Position numbers and translations under genes: made by a program. Under the pieces are notes generated by a model. That model saw only the letters and a program-made list of their open reading frames with translations. It searched no databases and was not told where the DNA came from. This document shows positions 1 to 8,732 of a stretch of 64,000 nt of DNA, piece after piece (position 1 is the first letter of the stretch; every line of letters starts with the position of its first letter). This stretch comes from Alphaproteobacteria bacterium (GTDB taxonomy: Bacteria; Pseudomonadota; Alphaproteobacteria; Rhizobiales; JAJFHC01), in NCBI GenBank assembly GCA_021775805.1, contig JAJFHD010000015.1, positions 79,628 to 143,627 on the forward strand, read 5' to 3'.

Positions 1-211
1 AGCCTTCAGCACCGTGCGTGCCGGAAAACGATATCAGCAGACGCGTGGCGTCTGGCGGCCCGACCCTTGCCACATCGACGGCCGGCGCCGGACCTTCAGA
101 TGGTGTGCTTGAAGGACGATCGAAGCTAGTTATCGACGCACTCGCATTTTCGGCCGCGGACAGGAACTTCGCGCGTGCCTCATTGTAGGTTGCCGAAAAC
201 GCATTGCTCAT
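1..211 (-). CDS. DUF2817 family M14-like metallopeptidase, N-terminal part
   Basis: The reading frame starts at an ATG at 211 on the minus strand and runs off the left edge, giving 70 residues without a stop. The last residues read LLISFSGTHGAEG, which matches the N-terminal zinc-site motif (His and Glu of an HxxE-type motif) of DUF2817 proteins, distant relatives of M14 carboxypeptidases. Family membership is inferred from this one motif. The gene is divergent from gabD, with about 190 bp between the two starts. Confidence 0.6.
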   Translation of the reverse strand, partial: MSNAFSATYNEARAKFLSAAENASASITSFDRPSSTPSEGPAPAVDVARVGPPDATRLLISFSGTHGAEG

Positions 212-399
212 TGCGGCTCATTCCAGGTGGCAAAGTGATTCCCGAACATCTTGTCGTGGGATTCGCCCAACCGTGCCCTCAAGTCAACTCCTGTTATCGC
301 CGCGAATAGAGTCCAAATGCGGCGCGAGCCATGGTAACAAAGCCCAACGACCAAGAACTTAGCGGGCCTGCGGGCCCCGTGGAAACGGGAGACGGCACT

Positions 400-1848
400 A
401 TGAACCTCAACGATCCTTCGCTGCTTTGCGACAAATGCTACATCAACGGCCAATGGGTCGGCGGCAATCAGACATTCGACGTGACAAACCCTGCAACCGG
501 AGATGTAGTCGGGGCCGTCCCTGATCTCGGTGTCGAAGAGACCCGCCAGGCGATTGAGGCGGCCAATGGCGCCTTCAAGGAATGGGCGGCAACACCGGCG
601 AAGGCGCGGGGGAAGATTCTGCGCACCTGGTTCGATCTGCAGATTGCCAACAAGGAAGACCTTGCCGTCATCATGACCACGGAAATGGGCAAACCGCTCG
701 CCGAAGCCCGCGGCGAGGTCGAGTATGCTGCCTCCTTCATTGAGTTCTATGCCGAAGAAGCCAAGCGCGTCTATGGCGAAACCATCCCGTCTCATATGCC
801 TGACCGCAGAATTGTTGTCATCAAACAGCCGATCGGCGTCATCGGCGCGATCACGCCGTGGAATTTTCCGGCAGCCATGATCACCCGCAAAGTCGGTCCA
901 GCCCTTGCTGCCGGCTGCACCGCCGTATGCAAGCCGGCTGGCGCAACGCCGTTGACGGCCCTGGCGCTGGTGGCCCTGGGCGAACGGGCGGGCATTCCCG
1001 CCGGCGTGCTCAACATCATTACCGGCAAGCGGTCGTCTGCAATCGGCGGCGAACTGACCTCCAATCCGCTGGTCCGTCTCATCACGTTCACGGGCTCCAC
1101 CGAAATCGGCAAGATCCTGATGGCCCAGTCCGCATCCACGATCAAGAAGGTTGATCTCGAATTGGGCGGCAACGCGCCGTTCATTGTTTTTGACGATGCC
1201 GACATCGATGCCGCCGTCCAGGGCGCCATGGGGTCGAAATTCCGCAATGCCGGACAGACGTGCGTCTGTGCCAACCGCATCCTGGTCCAGGACAGCGTCT
1301 ATGACGAATTCGCTGAAAAACTCGCCACCGAAGTCCGTAAGCTGAAGGTCGGCAATGGCCTCGATGACGGTGTCACCCAGGGACCGCTGATCAACGCCGA
1401 AGGCGTAGAAAAGGTCGAGGAACATGTGCAAGACGCTGTTGCAAACGGCGCCAGCGTTATGGTCGGTGGCAAGCGTTCCGAACTGGGCGGTTCGTTCTTC
1501 GAGCCGACCGTTCTGACCGGTGTTACCACCGACATGAAAGTCACCCAGGAGGAAACCTTCGGACCGGTGGCGCCGCTTTTCCGGTTCGACTCGGAAGAAC
1601 AGGCCATACAGATGGCGAATGACACCCCGTTCGGTCTTGCTGCCTATTTCTACAGCCGGGACATCGGTCGCTGCTGGCGGGTCGGCGAGGCGCTCGAATA
1701 TGGCATGGTCGGGATCAACGAGGGCATTATCTCGACCGAGGTCGCACCCTTTGGCGGTGTCAAGGAGTCCGGTCTTGGCCGTGAAGGTTCGAGTCACGGC
1801 ATCGAGGAATTCGTTGAAATGAAGTACATGCTGATGGCCGGGCTCTAA
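400..1848 (+). CDS. gabD: NAD(P)-dependent succinate-semialdehyde dehydrogenase
   Basis: Aldehyde dehydrogenase expected to oxidise succinate semialdehyde to succinate in the cytoplasm (GABA/4-hydroxybutyrate breakdown). It has 483 residues, the usual GabD length. The PWNFP motif lies near residue 153, the general-base Glu in ELGGNAP near 254, and the catalytic Cys in GQTCVCANR at 288. The start at 400 follows a GGGAG ribosome site and gives an N-terminus (MNLNDPSLL) like other GabD proteins; an in-frame ATG at 331 would add 23 residues that do not resemble the family. rpiA begins 7 bp downstream, so the two may be cotranscribed. Related semialdehyde substrates such as glutarate semialdehyde cannot be excluded. 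Confidence 0.9.
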   Translation: MNLNDPSLLCDKCYINGQWVGGNQTFDVTNPATGDVVGAVPDLGVEETRQAIEAANGAFKEWAATPAKARGKILRTWFDLQIANKEDLAVIMTTEMGKPLAEARGEVEYAASFIEFYAEEAKRVYGETIPSHMPDRRIVVIKQPIGVIGAITPWNFPAAMITRKVGPALAAGCTAVCKPAGATPLTALALVALGERAGIPAGVLNIITGKRSSAIGGELTSNPLVRLITFTGSTEIGKILMAQSASTIKKVDLELGGNAPFIVFDDADIDAAVQGAMGSKFRNAGQTCVCANRILVQDSVYDEFAEKLATEVRKLKVGNGLDDGVTQGPLINAEGVEKVEEHVQDAVANGASVMVGGKRSELGGSFFEPTVLTGVTTDMKVTQEETFGPVAPLFRFDSEEQAIQMANDTPFGLAAYFYSRDIGRCWRVGEALEYGMVGINEGIISTEVAPFGGVKESGLGREGSSHGIEEFVEMKYMLMAGL

Positions 1849-1855
1849 CTCCGGG

Positions 1856-2548
1856 ATGTCGGCCGACGAGCAAAAGAAGCGGGCAGGCGAGGCTGCCGTT
1901 GGTCATGTCGAAGACGGCATGAGACTCGGTCTGGGAACGGGCTCGACAGCAGATCATTTTACGCGGTCACTGGCGCAGCGGGTCGCCGGCGGACTCAGCG
2001 TAGTCGGTGTGCCCACGTCCGAAGCCACGGCGGCCCTCGCCCGCTCTCTTGGCATCCCGCTGACCACGCTTGACGAGACCCCGGAACTCGATCTGGTTGT
2101 CGATGGCGCCGACGAGTTGGATGCGGAACTCCGTCTTATAAAGGGCGGCGGCGGCGCGCTTCTGCGCGAGAAGATCGTCGCGTCCTGCGCCCGGCGCATG
2201 ATCGTCATCGCCGACGACAGCAAACAGGTGGCCATGCTCGGAAAGTTCCCCTTGCCCGTGGAAGTCATGCCGTTTGGGGCCACGGCAACCGCGGCGGCCA
2301 TTGGCCGGGCGGCGGCCTCTGTGGGCTGTGACGGCGACATTGTTATGCGTACAGACCGGTCCGGGGCGGCATTTCTGACCGACGGAGGCCATGTTATTTA
2401 TGATTGTGCGTTTGGTTCGATTCCGAACCCCGAAGCCCTGGCGCACACGCTGTCATCACTTCCTGGTGTGGTCGAGCATGGCCTCTTTATCGGCCTTGCC
2501 TCAATCGCCATATTGGGGACGGAAACGGGGACTCGGAAAATTAGCTGA
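1856..2548 (+). CDS. rpiA: Ribose-5-phosphate isomerase A
   Basis: Interconverts ribose 5-phosphate and ribulose 5-phosphate in the pentose phosphate pathway. The 230-residue protein carries the RpiA signature segments in order: GLGTGSTA (residues 25-32), DGADELD (83-89, with the catalytic Asp) and [11 protein letters not shown] (96-106). Length and motif spacing fit bacterial RpiA. It lies 7 bp behind gabD and 35 bp ahead of a DUF2059 gene that is followed by gor. The order rpiA-DUF2059-gor recurs in alphaproteobacteria, which supports the call. Confidence 0.95.
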   Translation: MSADEQKKRAGEAAVGHVEDGMRLGLGTGSTADHFTRSLAQRVAGGLSVVGVPTSEATAALARSLGIPLTTLDETPELDLVVDGADELDAELRLIKGGGGALLREKIVASCARRMIVIADDSKQVAMLGKFPLPVEVMPFGATATAAAIGRAAASVGCDGDIVMRTDRSGAAFLTDGGHVIYDCAFGSIPNPEALAHTLSSLPGVVEHGLFIGLASIAILGTETGTRKIS

Positions 2549-2583
2549 ATCGGCTGAATCGGCAGTGACAGGAGGTCGTTGAA

Positions 2584-3096
2584 ATGACGATGTGGTACGC
2601 GGTAAGGCGAAGTTTAACGGCAGTGTTTTTCACGGTGTTCTTCGGGCTGTCTGCCATCGCCCAGGACGCCGAGGTCAAACCGTCCCACTTGGCGGTGGCC
2701 AAGGAACTGTTGCAGACCATGCGTGCCGACCAGACCATGGATCAGATGATCACTTTGATCCTGCCGCAGCAGGTTGCCGCGATAAAGATGCTCCGGCCTG
2801 ACATCCCGAAGAAGGCGCTCGACCGGTTTGCCGAGCTTTTTAGTGCAGCTTTCTCCCGACACAAGGGCGAATTCATCGCCGCCGCCGCCAAGACCTACGC
2901 GCGTCACTTGAGCGAAGCCGACATGAAGAATGCGATCGCTTTCTACAACACCGAAACCGGTCGCAATTTTCTCGATGCCCAACCGGCGATGATGGGCGAA
3001 CTGACCAAGATCAACATTGCAATGGCAACGCAGATATCCAAGAGCGCCGTGCAAGAGGCGGTAAGGCAACTCAAGAAGGAAGGTCACGACCTCTGA
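2584..3096 (+). CDS. DUF2059 exported protein
   Basis: A 170-residue protein with an N-terminal signal peptide: basic MTMWYAVRRS, a hydrophobic stretch, then a likely cleavage after AIA-Q near residue 27. The rest is helical and matches the DUF2059 pattern, with the segment NAIAFYNTETGRNFLDAQPA typical of the family. It is expected in the periplasm. No biochemical function is known for the family. An AGGAGG-like ribosome site precedes the start. Its place between rpiA and gor follows conserved alphaproteobacterial gene order. Confidence 0.85.
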   Translation: MTMWYAVRRSLTAVFFTVFFGLSAIAQDAEVKPSHLAVAKELLQTMRADQTMDQMITLILPQQVAAIKMLRPDIPKKALDRFAELFSAAFSRHKGEFIAAAAKTYARHLSEADMKNAIAFYNTETGRNFLDAQPAMMGELTKINIAMATQISKSAVQEAVRQLKKEGHDL

Positions 3097-3132
3097 CTGG
3101 TCTGAGCGGCATTTCCCAAAGGAACAAAAAGA

Positions 3133-4518
3133 ATGACAACTTACGACTATGATCTCTTCACAATCGGTGCGGGCTCCGGCGGCGTCCGGGCTTCACGCAT
3201 GGCTTCCCAGTATGGCGCGAAGGTCGCCGTCGCAGAAGAACACCGGGTCGGTGGCACCTGCGTTATTCGCGGCTGTGTGCCCAAGAAGCTTTTTGTCTAC
3301 GCCAGCCATTTTCATGAAGAGTTCGAAGCCGCCAAAGGGTTCGGCTGGACGGTCGGGGACACGTCTTTCGACTGGTCGACCCTGATCGCCAACAAGGACC
3401 GGGAAATCGACCGGCTCAACAGCATCTACATCCGCAACCTTGAGGCCTCGAATGTCGAGATCATCCAGTCGAGGGCTGTGCTGAAAGATGCGCATACAGT
3501 GCATCTGGTGGCTGAAGACCGGGACGTGACGGCGGAACGTATTCTGATCGCAACCGGCGGCTGGCCGCATCTGCCGTCTGATGTTCCGGGCATCGAACAC
3601 GCGATTTCGTCAAACGAGACGTTTCATCTCGACAGCCTGCCGGATCACATCACTGTCGTCGGCGGTGGCTACATCGCGGTCGAGTTTGCCGGGATCTTCA
3701 ACGGCCTGGGCGTCAAGACGACACAGCTTTACCGCGGCGAGCAGATTCTGCGCGGTTTCGACGATGACGTCCGCGACATGCTGCACGAGGAGATGGTCAA
3801 GAAGGGTGTCGACGTGCGCGTCGAAAGCGATATCGCGGCTATTGAAAAAACCAGCGTCGGTTTCGATGTGACTTTGAAGGACGGCACATCGATGCAGACC
3901 GGCCTGGTCATGTACGCCACCGGCAGGCGCCCCAATGTGCAAGGTCTGGGGCTGGAAGCCGCGGGCGTTAAACTGGGCCGCAACGGCCACGTGGTGGTCG
4001 ATGCCTATTCGCAGTCGAGTGTTGCCAATATCTATGCGGTCGGCGACGTCACCGACCGGGCCGCCCTGACGCCTGTGGCCATCCGCGAGGGCGCTGCCTT
4101 TGCCGAAACCGTCTACAACAACAACCCCATTGCCGTGGACCATGCCATCATCCCGACAGCCGTTTTCAGCCAGCCCCAGATCGGCACCGTCGGTCTGACC
4201 GAGGCGCAGGCGCTCGAAACCCACGGCACGATCGACATCTACCGCTCGGCCTTCCGTCCGATGAAAAACACTCTGTCTGGATCCGACGAGAAGATGCTCA
4301 TGAAGCTGATCGTGGACAAAGCCAGCCAGCGCGTGGTCGGCTGTCACGTCATGGGACCGGATTCGGGCGAGATGGCGCAGCTCCTGGGCATCGCCGTCAA
4401 GATGGGCGCCACCAAGGCCGATTTCGACGCCACCATCGCGGTGCACCCGACGGCCGCGGAGGAGCTGGTCACCATGCGCGAGATTACCGAGACCGTGACC
4501 GCGCAAGCGGCGGAGTGA
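3133..4518 (+). CDS. gor: Glutathione-disulfide reductase
   Basis: FAD-dependent pyridine nucleotide-disulfide oxidoreductase of 461 residues that reduces oxidised glutathione with NADPH. It shows the N-terminal FAD motif IGAGSGGVRA (11-20), the redox-active pair C43 and C48 in GGTCVIRGCVPKKL, a second dinucleotide motif VVGGGYIAVEF near 176, an ATGRRPN segment, and the C-terminal catalytic HPTAAEE near 438-443 from the dimer partner. These residues set it apart from dihydrolipoamide and mercuric reductases, which use GGTCLNVGC-type motifs. It is probably the last gene of the gabD-rpiA-DUF2059-gor run; about 320 bp of non-coding DNA follows. Confidence 0.95.
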   Translation: MTTYDYDLFTIGAGSGGVRASRMASQYGAKVAVAEEHRVGGTCVIRGCVPKKLFVYASHFHEEFEAAKGFGWTVGDTSFDWSTLIANKDREIDRLNSIYIRNLEASNVEIIQSRAVLKDAHTVHLVAEDRDVTAERILIATGGWPHLPSDVPGIEHAISSNETFHLDSLPDHITVVGGGYIAVEFAGIFNGLGVKTTQLYRGEQILRGFDDDVRDMLHEEMVKKGVDVRVESDIAAIEKTSVGFDVTLKDGTSMQTGLVMYATGRRPNVQGLGLEAAGVKLGRNGHVVVDAYSQSSVANIYAVGDVTDRAALTPVAIREGAAFAETVYNNNPIAVDHAIIPTAVFSQPQIGTVGLTEAQALETHGTIDIYRSAFRPMKNTLSGSDEKMLMKLIVDKASQRVVGCHVMGPDSGEMAQLLGIAVKMGATKADFDATIAVHPTAAEELVTMREITETVTAQAAE

Positions 4519-4840
4519 GAAGTAAAGGAGTCCACCCGACGCCCGCTTTGCTTTCAGTCTTCGGCATGAGGCCCTCGCGTCAAGCGCGACGGTGACAGTG
4601 AGCCAGGCCGCAATGGTTCGGTCGGTTTCGAACGATTGAAAGTGAAATCCGTTATTTACCATCACCTGTCGTCCTCGTGCTTGACGCGAGGACCTCGTTC
4701 TTCCGGGTGCCGACGGCGGCACTCTCAACACAGTCTGCCCTTTTCGCATCCCGACTTTCGCCTTAAAACAATTGTGCACAGACGATCGAAAAAGTGCGTT
4801 AGGCTAACGCCACCACACTGAGAACCATACAAGAGGGGCT
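4519..4840. other. Intergenic region after gor with an inverted repeat
   Basis: There is no convincing gene in these 322 bp. The stretch contains a 25 bp inverted repeat (listed separately) and, just before the aldolase gene, an AT-richer segment around 4765-4830 that could hold its promoter. An AGAGGGG ribosome site lies directly before the start at 4841. Confidence 0.6.
4573..4691. repeat. Imperfect 25 bp inverted repeat, REP-like
   Basis: The left arm is 4573-4597 and the right arm 4667-4691. The reverse complement of the right arm matches the left at 21 of 25 positions, sharing CCTCGCGTCAAGC and a terminal GACA. The arms are separated by 69 bp, so the transcript could form a long stem. 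Position in a non-coding gap and the palindromic nature suggest a dispersed REP/BIME-type element, but I see no second full copy in this window. Confidence 0.6.
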
Positions 4841-5611
4841 ATGACGCAAGGCAGTTTTCGTGACCGGGTGATGGCGGGAGAGCCTGTTCTCGGCGCTTTG
4901 GTCTTTGAGTTTTTCACCCCCGGCATTGCCCAGATCCTTCACCTGGCAGGCTGTGAGTACGTGCTCTACGACATGGAACATACCGGCGTCGGTTTCGAGA
5001 CCCTGCGTCAGCAGACGGCCGCCTGCCAGGGGCTCGACATAGTGCCGCTGGCACGGGTGCCGCGCGGCGAATATCATTTCCTGGCCCGGGCCCTCGATAT
5101 CGGCATGCGCGGGGTCATGATCCCGATGGTGGAGAGCGCCGATGAGGCCGCCAACATCGTCAACGCCACACGCTATCCGCCCATGGGCCGCAGGGGAGCG
5201 GCCTTCGGATTTGTCCATGACGGGTTTCTGCCAGGCCCGCCGTCGGACAAGGTTGCCCGGGCGAATGCCGACGTCATGGTCATCGCCCAGATCGAGACCG
5301 AACACGGGCTGGCCAATGTCGATTCGATCGCTGCGACAGAGGGCATCGATGTGCTCTGGGTCGGGCATTTTGACATGACAAATTTTCTCGGCATCCCCGG
5401 TGACTTCGAGAACCCGCTGTTTATCGATGCCCTGCAGACGGTGGTGGCCGCCGGGCGCAGGCACGGCAAGGGCCTGGCCTTCATGCCGGGTGGGGCTGAG
5501 GATGCCCGCCGCTACAAGGATCTGGGGTTCAACATGCTTGGCGTCGGGACCGATCACGGTCTCTTCATGAACGCAGTGACGGCGGTGATACAGGCGGTTG
5601 CAGACTCATGA
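4841..5611 (+). CDS. HpcH/HpaI family aldolase (class II, metal-dependent)
   Basis: A 256-residue cytoplasmic protein of the HpcH/HpaI aldolase/citrate lyase family. Members cleave or form 4-hydroxy-2-oxo acids (4-hydroxy-2-oxoheptanedioate, 2-keto-3-deoxy-rhamnonate), giving pyruvate and an aldehyde. It shows the catalytic-His segment YDMEHTG (43-49), the AQIETEHGLANVD metal-ligand segment near residue 145, and the family ending with GVGTDHGLFM near 240. Its stop overlaps the ATG of a short ORF at 5608, and an Ldh-family dehydrogenase follows, which suggests a small sugar-acid or 2-keto-acid catabolic unit. The substrate is not predictable. Confidence 0.85.
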   Translation: MTQGSFRDRVMAGEPVLGALVFEFFTPGIAQILHLAGCEYVLYDMEHTGVGFETLRQQTAACQGLDIVPLARVPRGEYHFLARALDIGMRGVMIPMVESADEAANIVNATRYPPMGRRGAAFGFVHDGFLPGPPSDKVARANADVMVIAQIETEHGLANVDSIAATEGIDVLWVGHFDMTNFLGIPGDFENPLFIDALQTVVAAGRRHGKGLAFMPGGAEDARRYKDLGFNMLGVGTDHGLFMNAVTAVIQAVADS

Positions 5612-5739
5612 GCGGTTTTACGGTCGCCGTCACCAACGGCCTGCGCACGGCTGACGGTCAACCGTGCTTCAGCCTCGCGGCATTCCATGCACTGGCTGTC
5701 AACCCGGATGTCGCGGGCCACCTCGAGGAACAGGTCTGA
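5608..5739 (+). pseudogene. 43-codon ORF, probable remnant of a hydroxyacid dehydrogenase
   Basis: A short ORF whose ATG overlaps the aldolase stop (ATGA at 5608-5611) and which ends 4 bp before the next gene start. The translation opens SGFTVAVTNGLRTADGQP and ends GHLEEQV. It resembles the first beta strand of NAD-dependent 2-hydroxyacid dehydrogenases but has no Rossmann fold or catalytic region. I read it as the fused ends of an internally deleted gene that once sat between the aldolase and the Ldh gene. It could instead be a real small coupled ORF, so confidence is limited. Confidence 0.4.
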
Positions 5740-5743
5740 TTTC

Positions 5744-6820
5744 ATGCGGATCAACGCACCGGAATTAACGGATTTCGTCGAGCAGATGTTTGTCGCCGCC
5801 GGCAGTTCGGCGGCCGAGAGCAGACGTATTGCCGAGAATCTCGTAGACGCCAGTCTTCGCGGACATGACAGCCACGGGATCATCCGTGTGCCGCGCTACA
5901 TTTCCTGGTTGCGCGACGCCAAGCTGTTGGCCGACCAGGAGATATCCGTCGTCAATGACACCGGCTCCATCGTCGTCCTTGACGGAAATTTCGGTTTTGG
6001 CCAGACCGTTGGTCCTCAGGCCGTGCAGTTCGGCATCGACCGCGCAGCGGAAACCGGTGTCTGTGTCACCGGTCTTCGGCATGCCGGTCACCTGGGGCGG
6101 ATCGGCGCCTGGGCCGAGATGGCCGCCGGCGCAGGTCAAGTCTCGCTTCATTTTGTCAACGTTGCCGGCAGTGTGCTGGTTGCACCCTTCGGCGGTGTCG
6201 AGCGACGCATGTCAACCAACCCGGTGGCTATCGGCATGCCGTCGCCTGATGGCAATCCGGTGATCCTCGATTTTGCCACGTCGGTCGTCGCCGAGGGCAA
6301 AGTGCTGGTTGCCGCAAAAGGCGGCAAGCCGCTGCCGGATGATGCTCTGATCGGTCCGGACGGCCGCCCGAGCGGCGACCCGCGACTGCTTTATGGCGAC
6401 AACGACCCGGCGGTGACACCGGATCGAAAGGATGGCGAGGGGGCCCTGCGGGCGGTCGGCGACCACAAGGGTTCGGGCCTGGCCCTGATGTGCGAACTGC
6501 TCGCCGGTGCCCTGACCGGATCCGGGTGCACCGGCCCCGGCTATTCCAGGATCTATAACGGCATGCTGTCGATTTACATGGCCGCTGACCGTTTCGGGTC
6601 CGACGACGCCATATCGTCGGAACTGTCGCGCTATATCTCCTATTTCAAGAGTGCCCGTCCGGCGACGGCTGGGCAGAATGTGCTGGTGCCCGGCGAGCCA
6701 GAACGAAACAACCGTGCCGAGCGCCTCGAAGCCGGTGTGCCCTTGCCCGACGATGCCTGGGACGCGATCGTGGACACTGCAGCCGGCCTGGGCATTCAAG
6801 CGCCTGAAGCAGACGGATGA
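5744..6820 (+). CDS. Ldh family NAD(P)-dependent oxidoreductase (malate/L-lactate/sulfolactate type)
   Basis: 358 residues of the Ldh/YlbC/YbiC family, which reduce 2-keto acids or oxidise 2-hydroxy acids with NAD(P) and lack a classical Rossmann fold. The signature GHDSHGIIRVPRY lies at 40-52, a catalytic-His segment HAGHLGRIGAW near 110, STNPVAIGMP near 160, and the glycine-rich GDHKGSGLALMCELLAGAL near 240. An in-frame ATG 57 bp upstream lies inside the preceding short ORF; the start at 5744 fits the family N-terminus. Next to an HpcH-type aldolase it probably acts on a 2-keto or 2-hydroxy acid intermediate. Malate, lactate, sulfolactate and ureidoglycolate are all possible substrates. Confidence 0.88.
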   Translation: MRINAPELTDFVEQMFVAAGSSAAESRRIAENLVDASLRGHDSHGIIRVPRYISWLRDAKLLADQEISVVNDTGSIVVLDGNFGFGQTVGPQAVQFGIDRAAETGVCVTGLRHAGHLGRIGAWAEMAAGAGQVSLHFVNVAGSVLVAPFGGVERRMSTNPVAIGMPSPDGNPVILDFATSVVAEGKVLVAAKGGKPLPDDALIGPDGRPSGDPRLLYGDNDPAVTPDRKDGEGALRAVGDHKGSGLALMCELLAGALTGSGCTGPGYSRIYNGMLSIYMAADRFGSDDAISSELSRYISYFKSARPATAGQNVLVPGEPERNNRAERLEAGVPLPDDAWDAIVDTAAGLGIQAPEADG

Positions 6821-6919
6821 CACTGCAGTGGGGCGCTTTGTTGCACTGCAAAACTTACGTGATATGAGATAGACTGCGTTTTACAAGTCGATAGTCTTGA
6901 CCAAACGACGGGGTCCGCC

Positions 6920-7744
6920 ATGAACGACACACCGGAACGCATCGGCGTTGACGAAATTTGTGCCCGCAAGGGAAAGGACCCGATCGTCTGTCTGACCGCC
7001 TACACCACGCCGATGGCAAAGTCTCTGGACCCTTATTGCGATCTTATGCTGGTTGGGGATTCTCTCGCCATGGTCGTCTATGGGCTTGAGACCACACGAG
7101 GTGTTACGCTCGAGATTATGATCGCCCATGGCCAGGCCGTGATGAGGGGCGCCAATCGGGCGTGTGTTGTGGTCGACCTGCCTCACGGTTCTTACGAGAC
7201 ATCCAAGCATCAGGCGATTGCCTCGGCCGCCCACGTGCTGGCGGAGACCGGTTGCCAGGCCGTAAAGCTCGAGGGCGGCGTCGAGATGGCCGACACCGTT
7301 CGCGCCATCGTCGACGCCGGCGTCCCGGTGCTCGGGCATGTTGGCCTGCTGCCCCAGAAGGCGGAACATCGCGGGGCTTTCAAGATCCAGGGCAAGGATG
7401 ACGAAGGCGCAAAGCAGGTTATCGCCGATGCCGCCGCCATTACTGAAGCGGGCGCCTTTGCGCTTGTCATCGAGGGGACTGTCGAACCGGTGGCCCGTTC
7501 GATCACCGAGCAGTGCAGCATTCCGACCATCGGTATCGGGGCCTCGCCGGCCTGTGATGGCCAGATCCTCGTCACCCAGGACATGGTCGGTCTTTTTTCC
7601 GACTTCACACCGAAGTTCGTCAAGAAGTATGCCGATCTTGGATCTGCACTGAGCGAAGCGGCGAAGGAGTATGCCGACGACGTCCGGTCCCGTCGTTTTC
7701 CGGGCCTGGAGCATTGTTTCGGCGTCGAAAAGCCCGAGTCCTGA
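6920..7744 (+). CDS. panB: 3-methyl-2-oxobutanoate hydroxymethyltransferase
   Basis: First enzyme of pantothenate synthesis: transfers a one-carbon unit from 5,10-methylene-THF to 2-oxoisovalerate to give ketopantoate. The 274-residue TIM barrel carries the metal-binding [13 protein letters not shown], the KLEGG segment, HVGLLPQ, the catalytic IEGTVEP and [16 protein letters not shown], all in the expected order. panC starts 16 bp downstream on the same strand, forming the usual panBC pair. The 99 bp before it after the Ldh gene is AT-richer and may hold a promoter. Confidence 0.96.
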   Translation: MNDTPERIGVDEICARKGKDPIVCLTAYTTPMAKSLDPYCDLMLVGDSLAMVVYGLETTRGVTLEIMIAHGQAVMRGANRACVVVDLPHGSYETSKHQAIASAAHVLAETGCQAVKLEGGVEMADTVRAIVDAGVPVLGHVGLLPQKAEHRGAFKIQGKDDEGAKQVIADAAAITEAGAFALVIEGTVEPVARSITEQCSIPTIGIGASPACDGQILVTQDMVGLFSDFTPKFVKKYADLGSALSEAAKEYADDVRSRRFPGLEHCFGVEKPES

Positions 7745-7760
7745 GCGGAGGGTTCCCGGC

Positions 7761-8591
7761 ATGAAAATTGTCCGTACCGCCTCTGAATTGCGAAGTGTTG
7801 TCGATCTTTGGCACCGGGTCGACATGCAGGTCGGCATGGTGCCGACGATGGGCGCGCTTCACGATGGTCATTTGTCGCTGATTCACATGGCCGCGTTGCA
7901 GGCCGACCGGGTCGTGGCGACCCTGTTCGTCAATCCCACGCAGTTCGGACCCAATGAGGATTTCGACCGATACCCGCGTGACGAAGATGCTGACATGGCA
8001 CAATTCCGGGCAAACGGGGTCGACGTGGTGTTTGCGCCGCCGCCTGACGAGATCTATCCCCCGGGCGACGCCACACTGGTTCACGTGCAGGGTATCGGCG
8101 ACAGTCTGGACGGCACGCACAGGCCGGGATTCTTTACCGGCGTGGCGACAGTGGTTGCCAGGCTCTTTACCATCGGGCGGCCCGATTGTGCCGTTTTCGG
8201 CGAGAAGGACTATCAGCAGCTGCAGGTCATCCGGCGCATGGCACAGGATCTGCACCTGGGCGTGCGCGTGCTGGGCGCACCGACCATACGAGAGGCCGAC
8301 GGCCTCGCCATGTCTTCGCGCAATCGTTATCTTTCGGACGCCGAACGCGCCATTGCCCCGGTTCTCCACGAGACCATCCGTTCGGTGGCGGAAGAGGTTG
8401 CTTCAGGCGCAGAACCCGGGACCCAGGAAATGAGGGCCATTGAACTGTTGAAAGCAACCGGATTTGATCCAGTCGATTACGTTACGGTGTGTGACGCTCA
8501 TACTCTGGATCCGTACGTCGACCGGGATCGTCCGGTCCGGGTTCTGGCCGCAGCCTGGCTCGGCGAGACGCGTCTGATCGACAATGTTTGA
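7761..8591 (+). CDS. panC: Pantothenate synthetase (pantoate--beta-alanine ligase)
   Basis: ATP-dependent condensation of pantoate with beta-alanine, the last step of pantothenate synthesis. 276 residues with the nucleotide-binding PTMGALHDGHLSL (28-40), FVNPTQFGPNEDFDRYPR, the GEKDYQQL motif and the SSRNRYL (KMSKS-like) motif. The start at 7761 follows GGAGGG at 7747-7752; an in-frame upstream start inside panB would add 30 residues foreign to the family. No panD lies nearby. Confidence 0.96.
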   Translation: MKIVRTASELRSVVDLWHRVDMQVGMVPTMGALHDGHLSLIHMAALQADRVVATLFVNPTQFGPNEDFDRYPRDEDADMAQFRANGVDVVFAPPPDEIYPPGDATLVHVQGIGDSLDGTHRPGFFTGVATVVARLFTIGRPDCAVFGEKDYQQLQVIRRMAQDLHLGVRVLGAPTIREADGLAMSSRNRYLSDAERAIAPVLHETIRSVAEEVASGAEPGTQEMRAIELLKATGFDPVDYVTVCDAHTLDPYVDRDRPVRVLAAAWLGETRLIDNV

Positions 8592-8732
8592 TCGTGAAGG
8601 TACAGACACAGACGTCCAACGCACCGAGATACATTCCAGATGGAATCGTCCCCGGTTGACGACGGTGCGCAAACACGTCATCCGTATGATCCGTGGCACG
8701 TTAGCCTGTTGGCCTCCGGCATGCGGTGTTCG

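Noticed and set aside
208..1797. Long minus-strand open frame opposite gabD
   Set aside because: It is antisense to a clear aldehyde dehydrogenase with all catalytic residues, has no family-like sequence, and reflects high-GC third-position bias.
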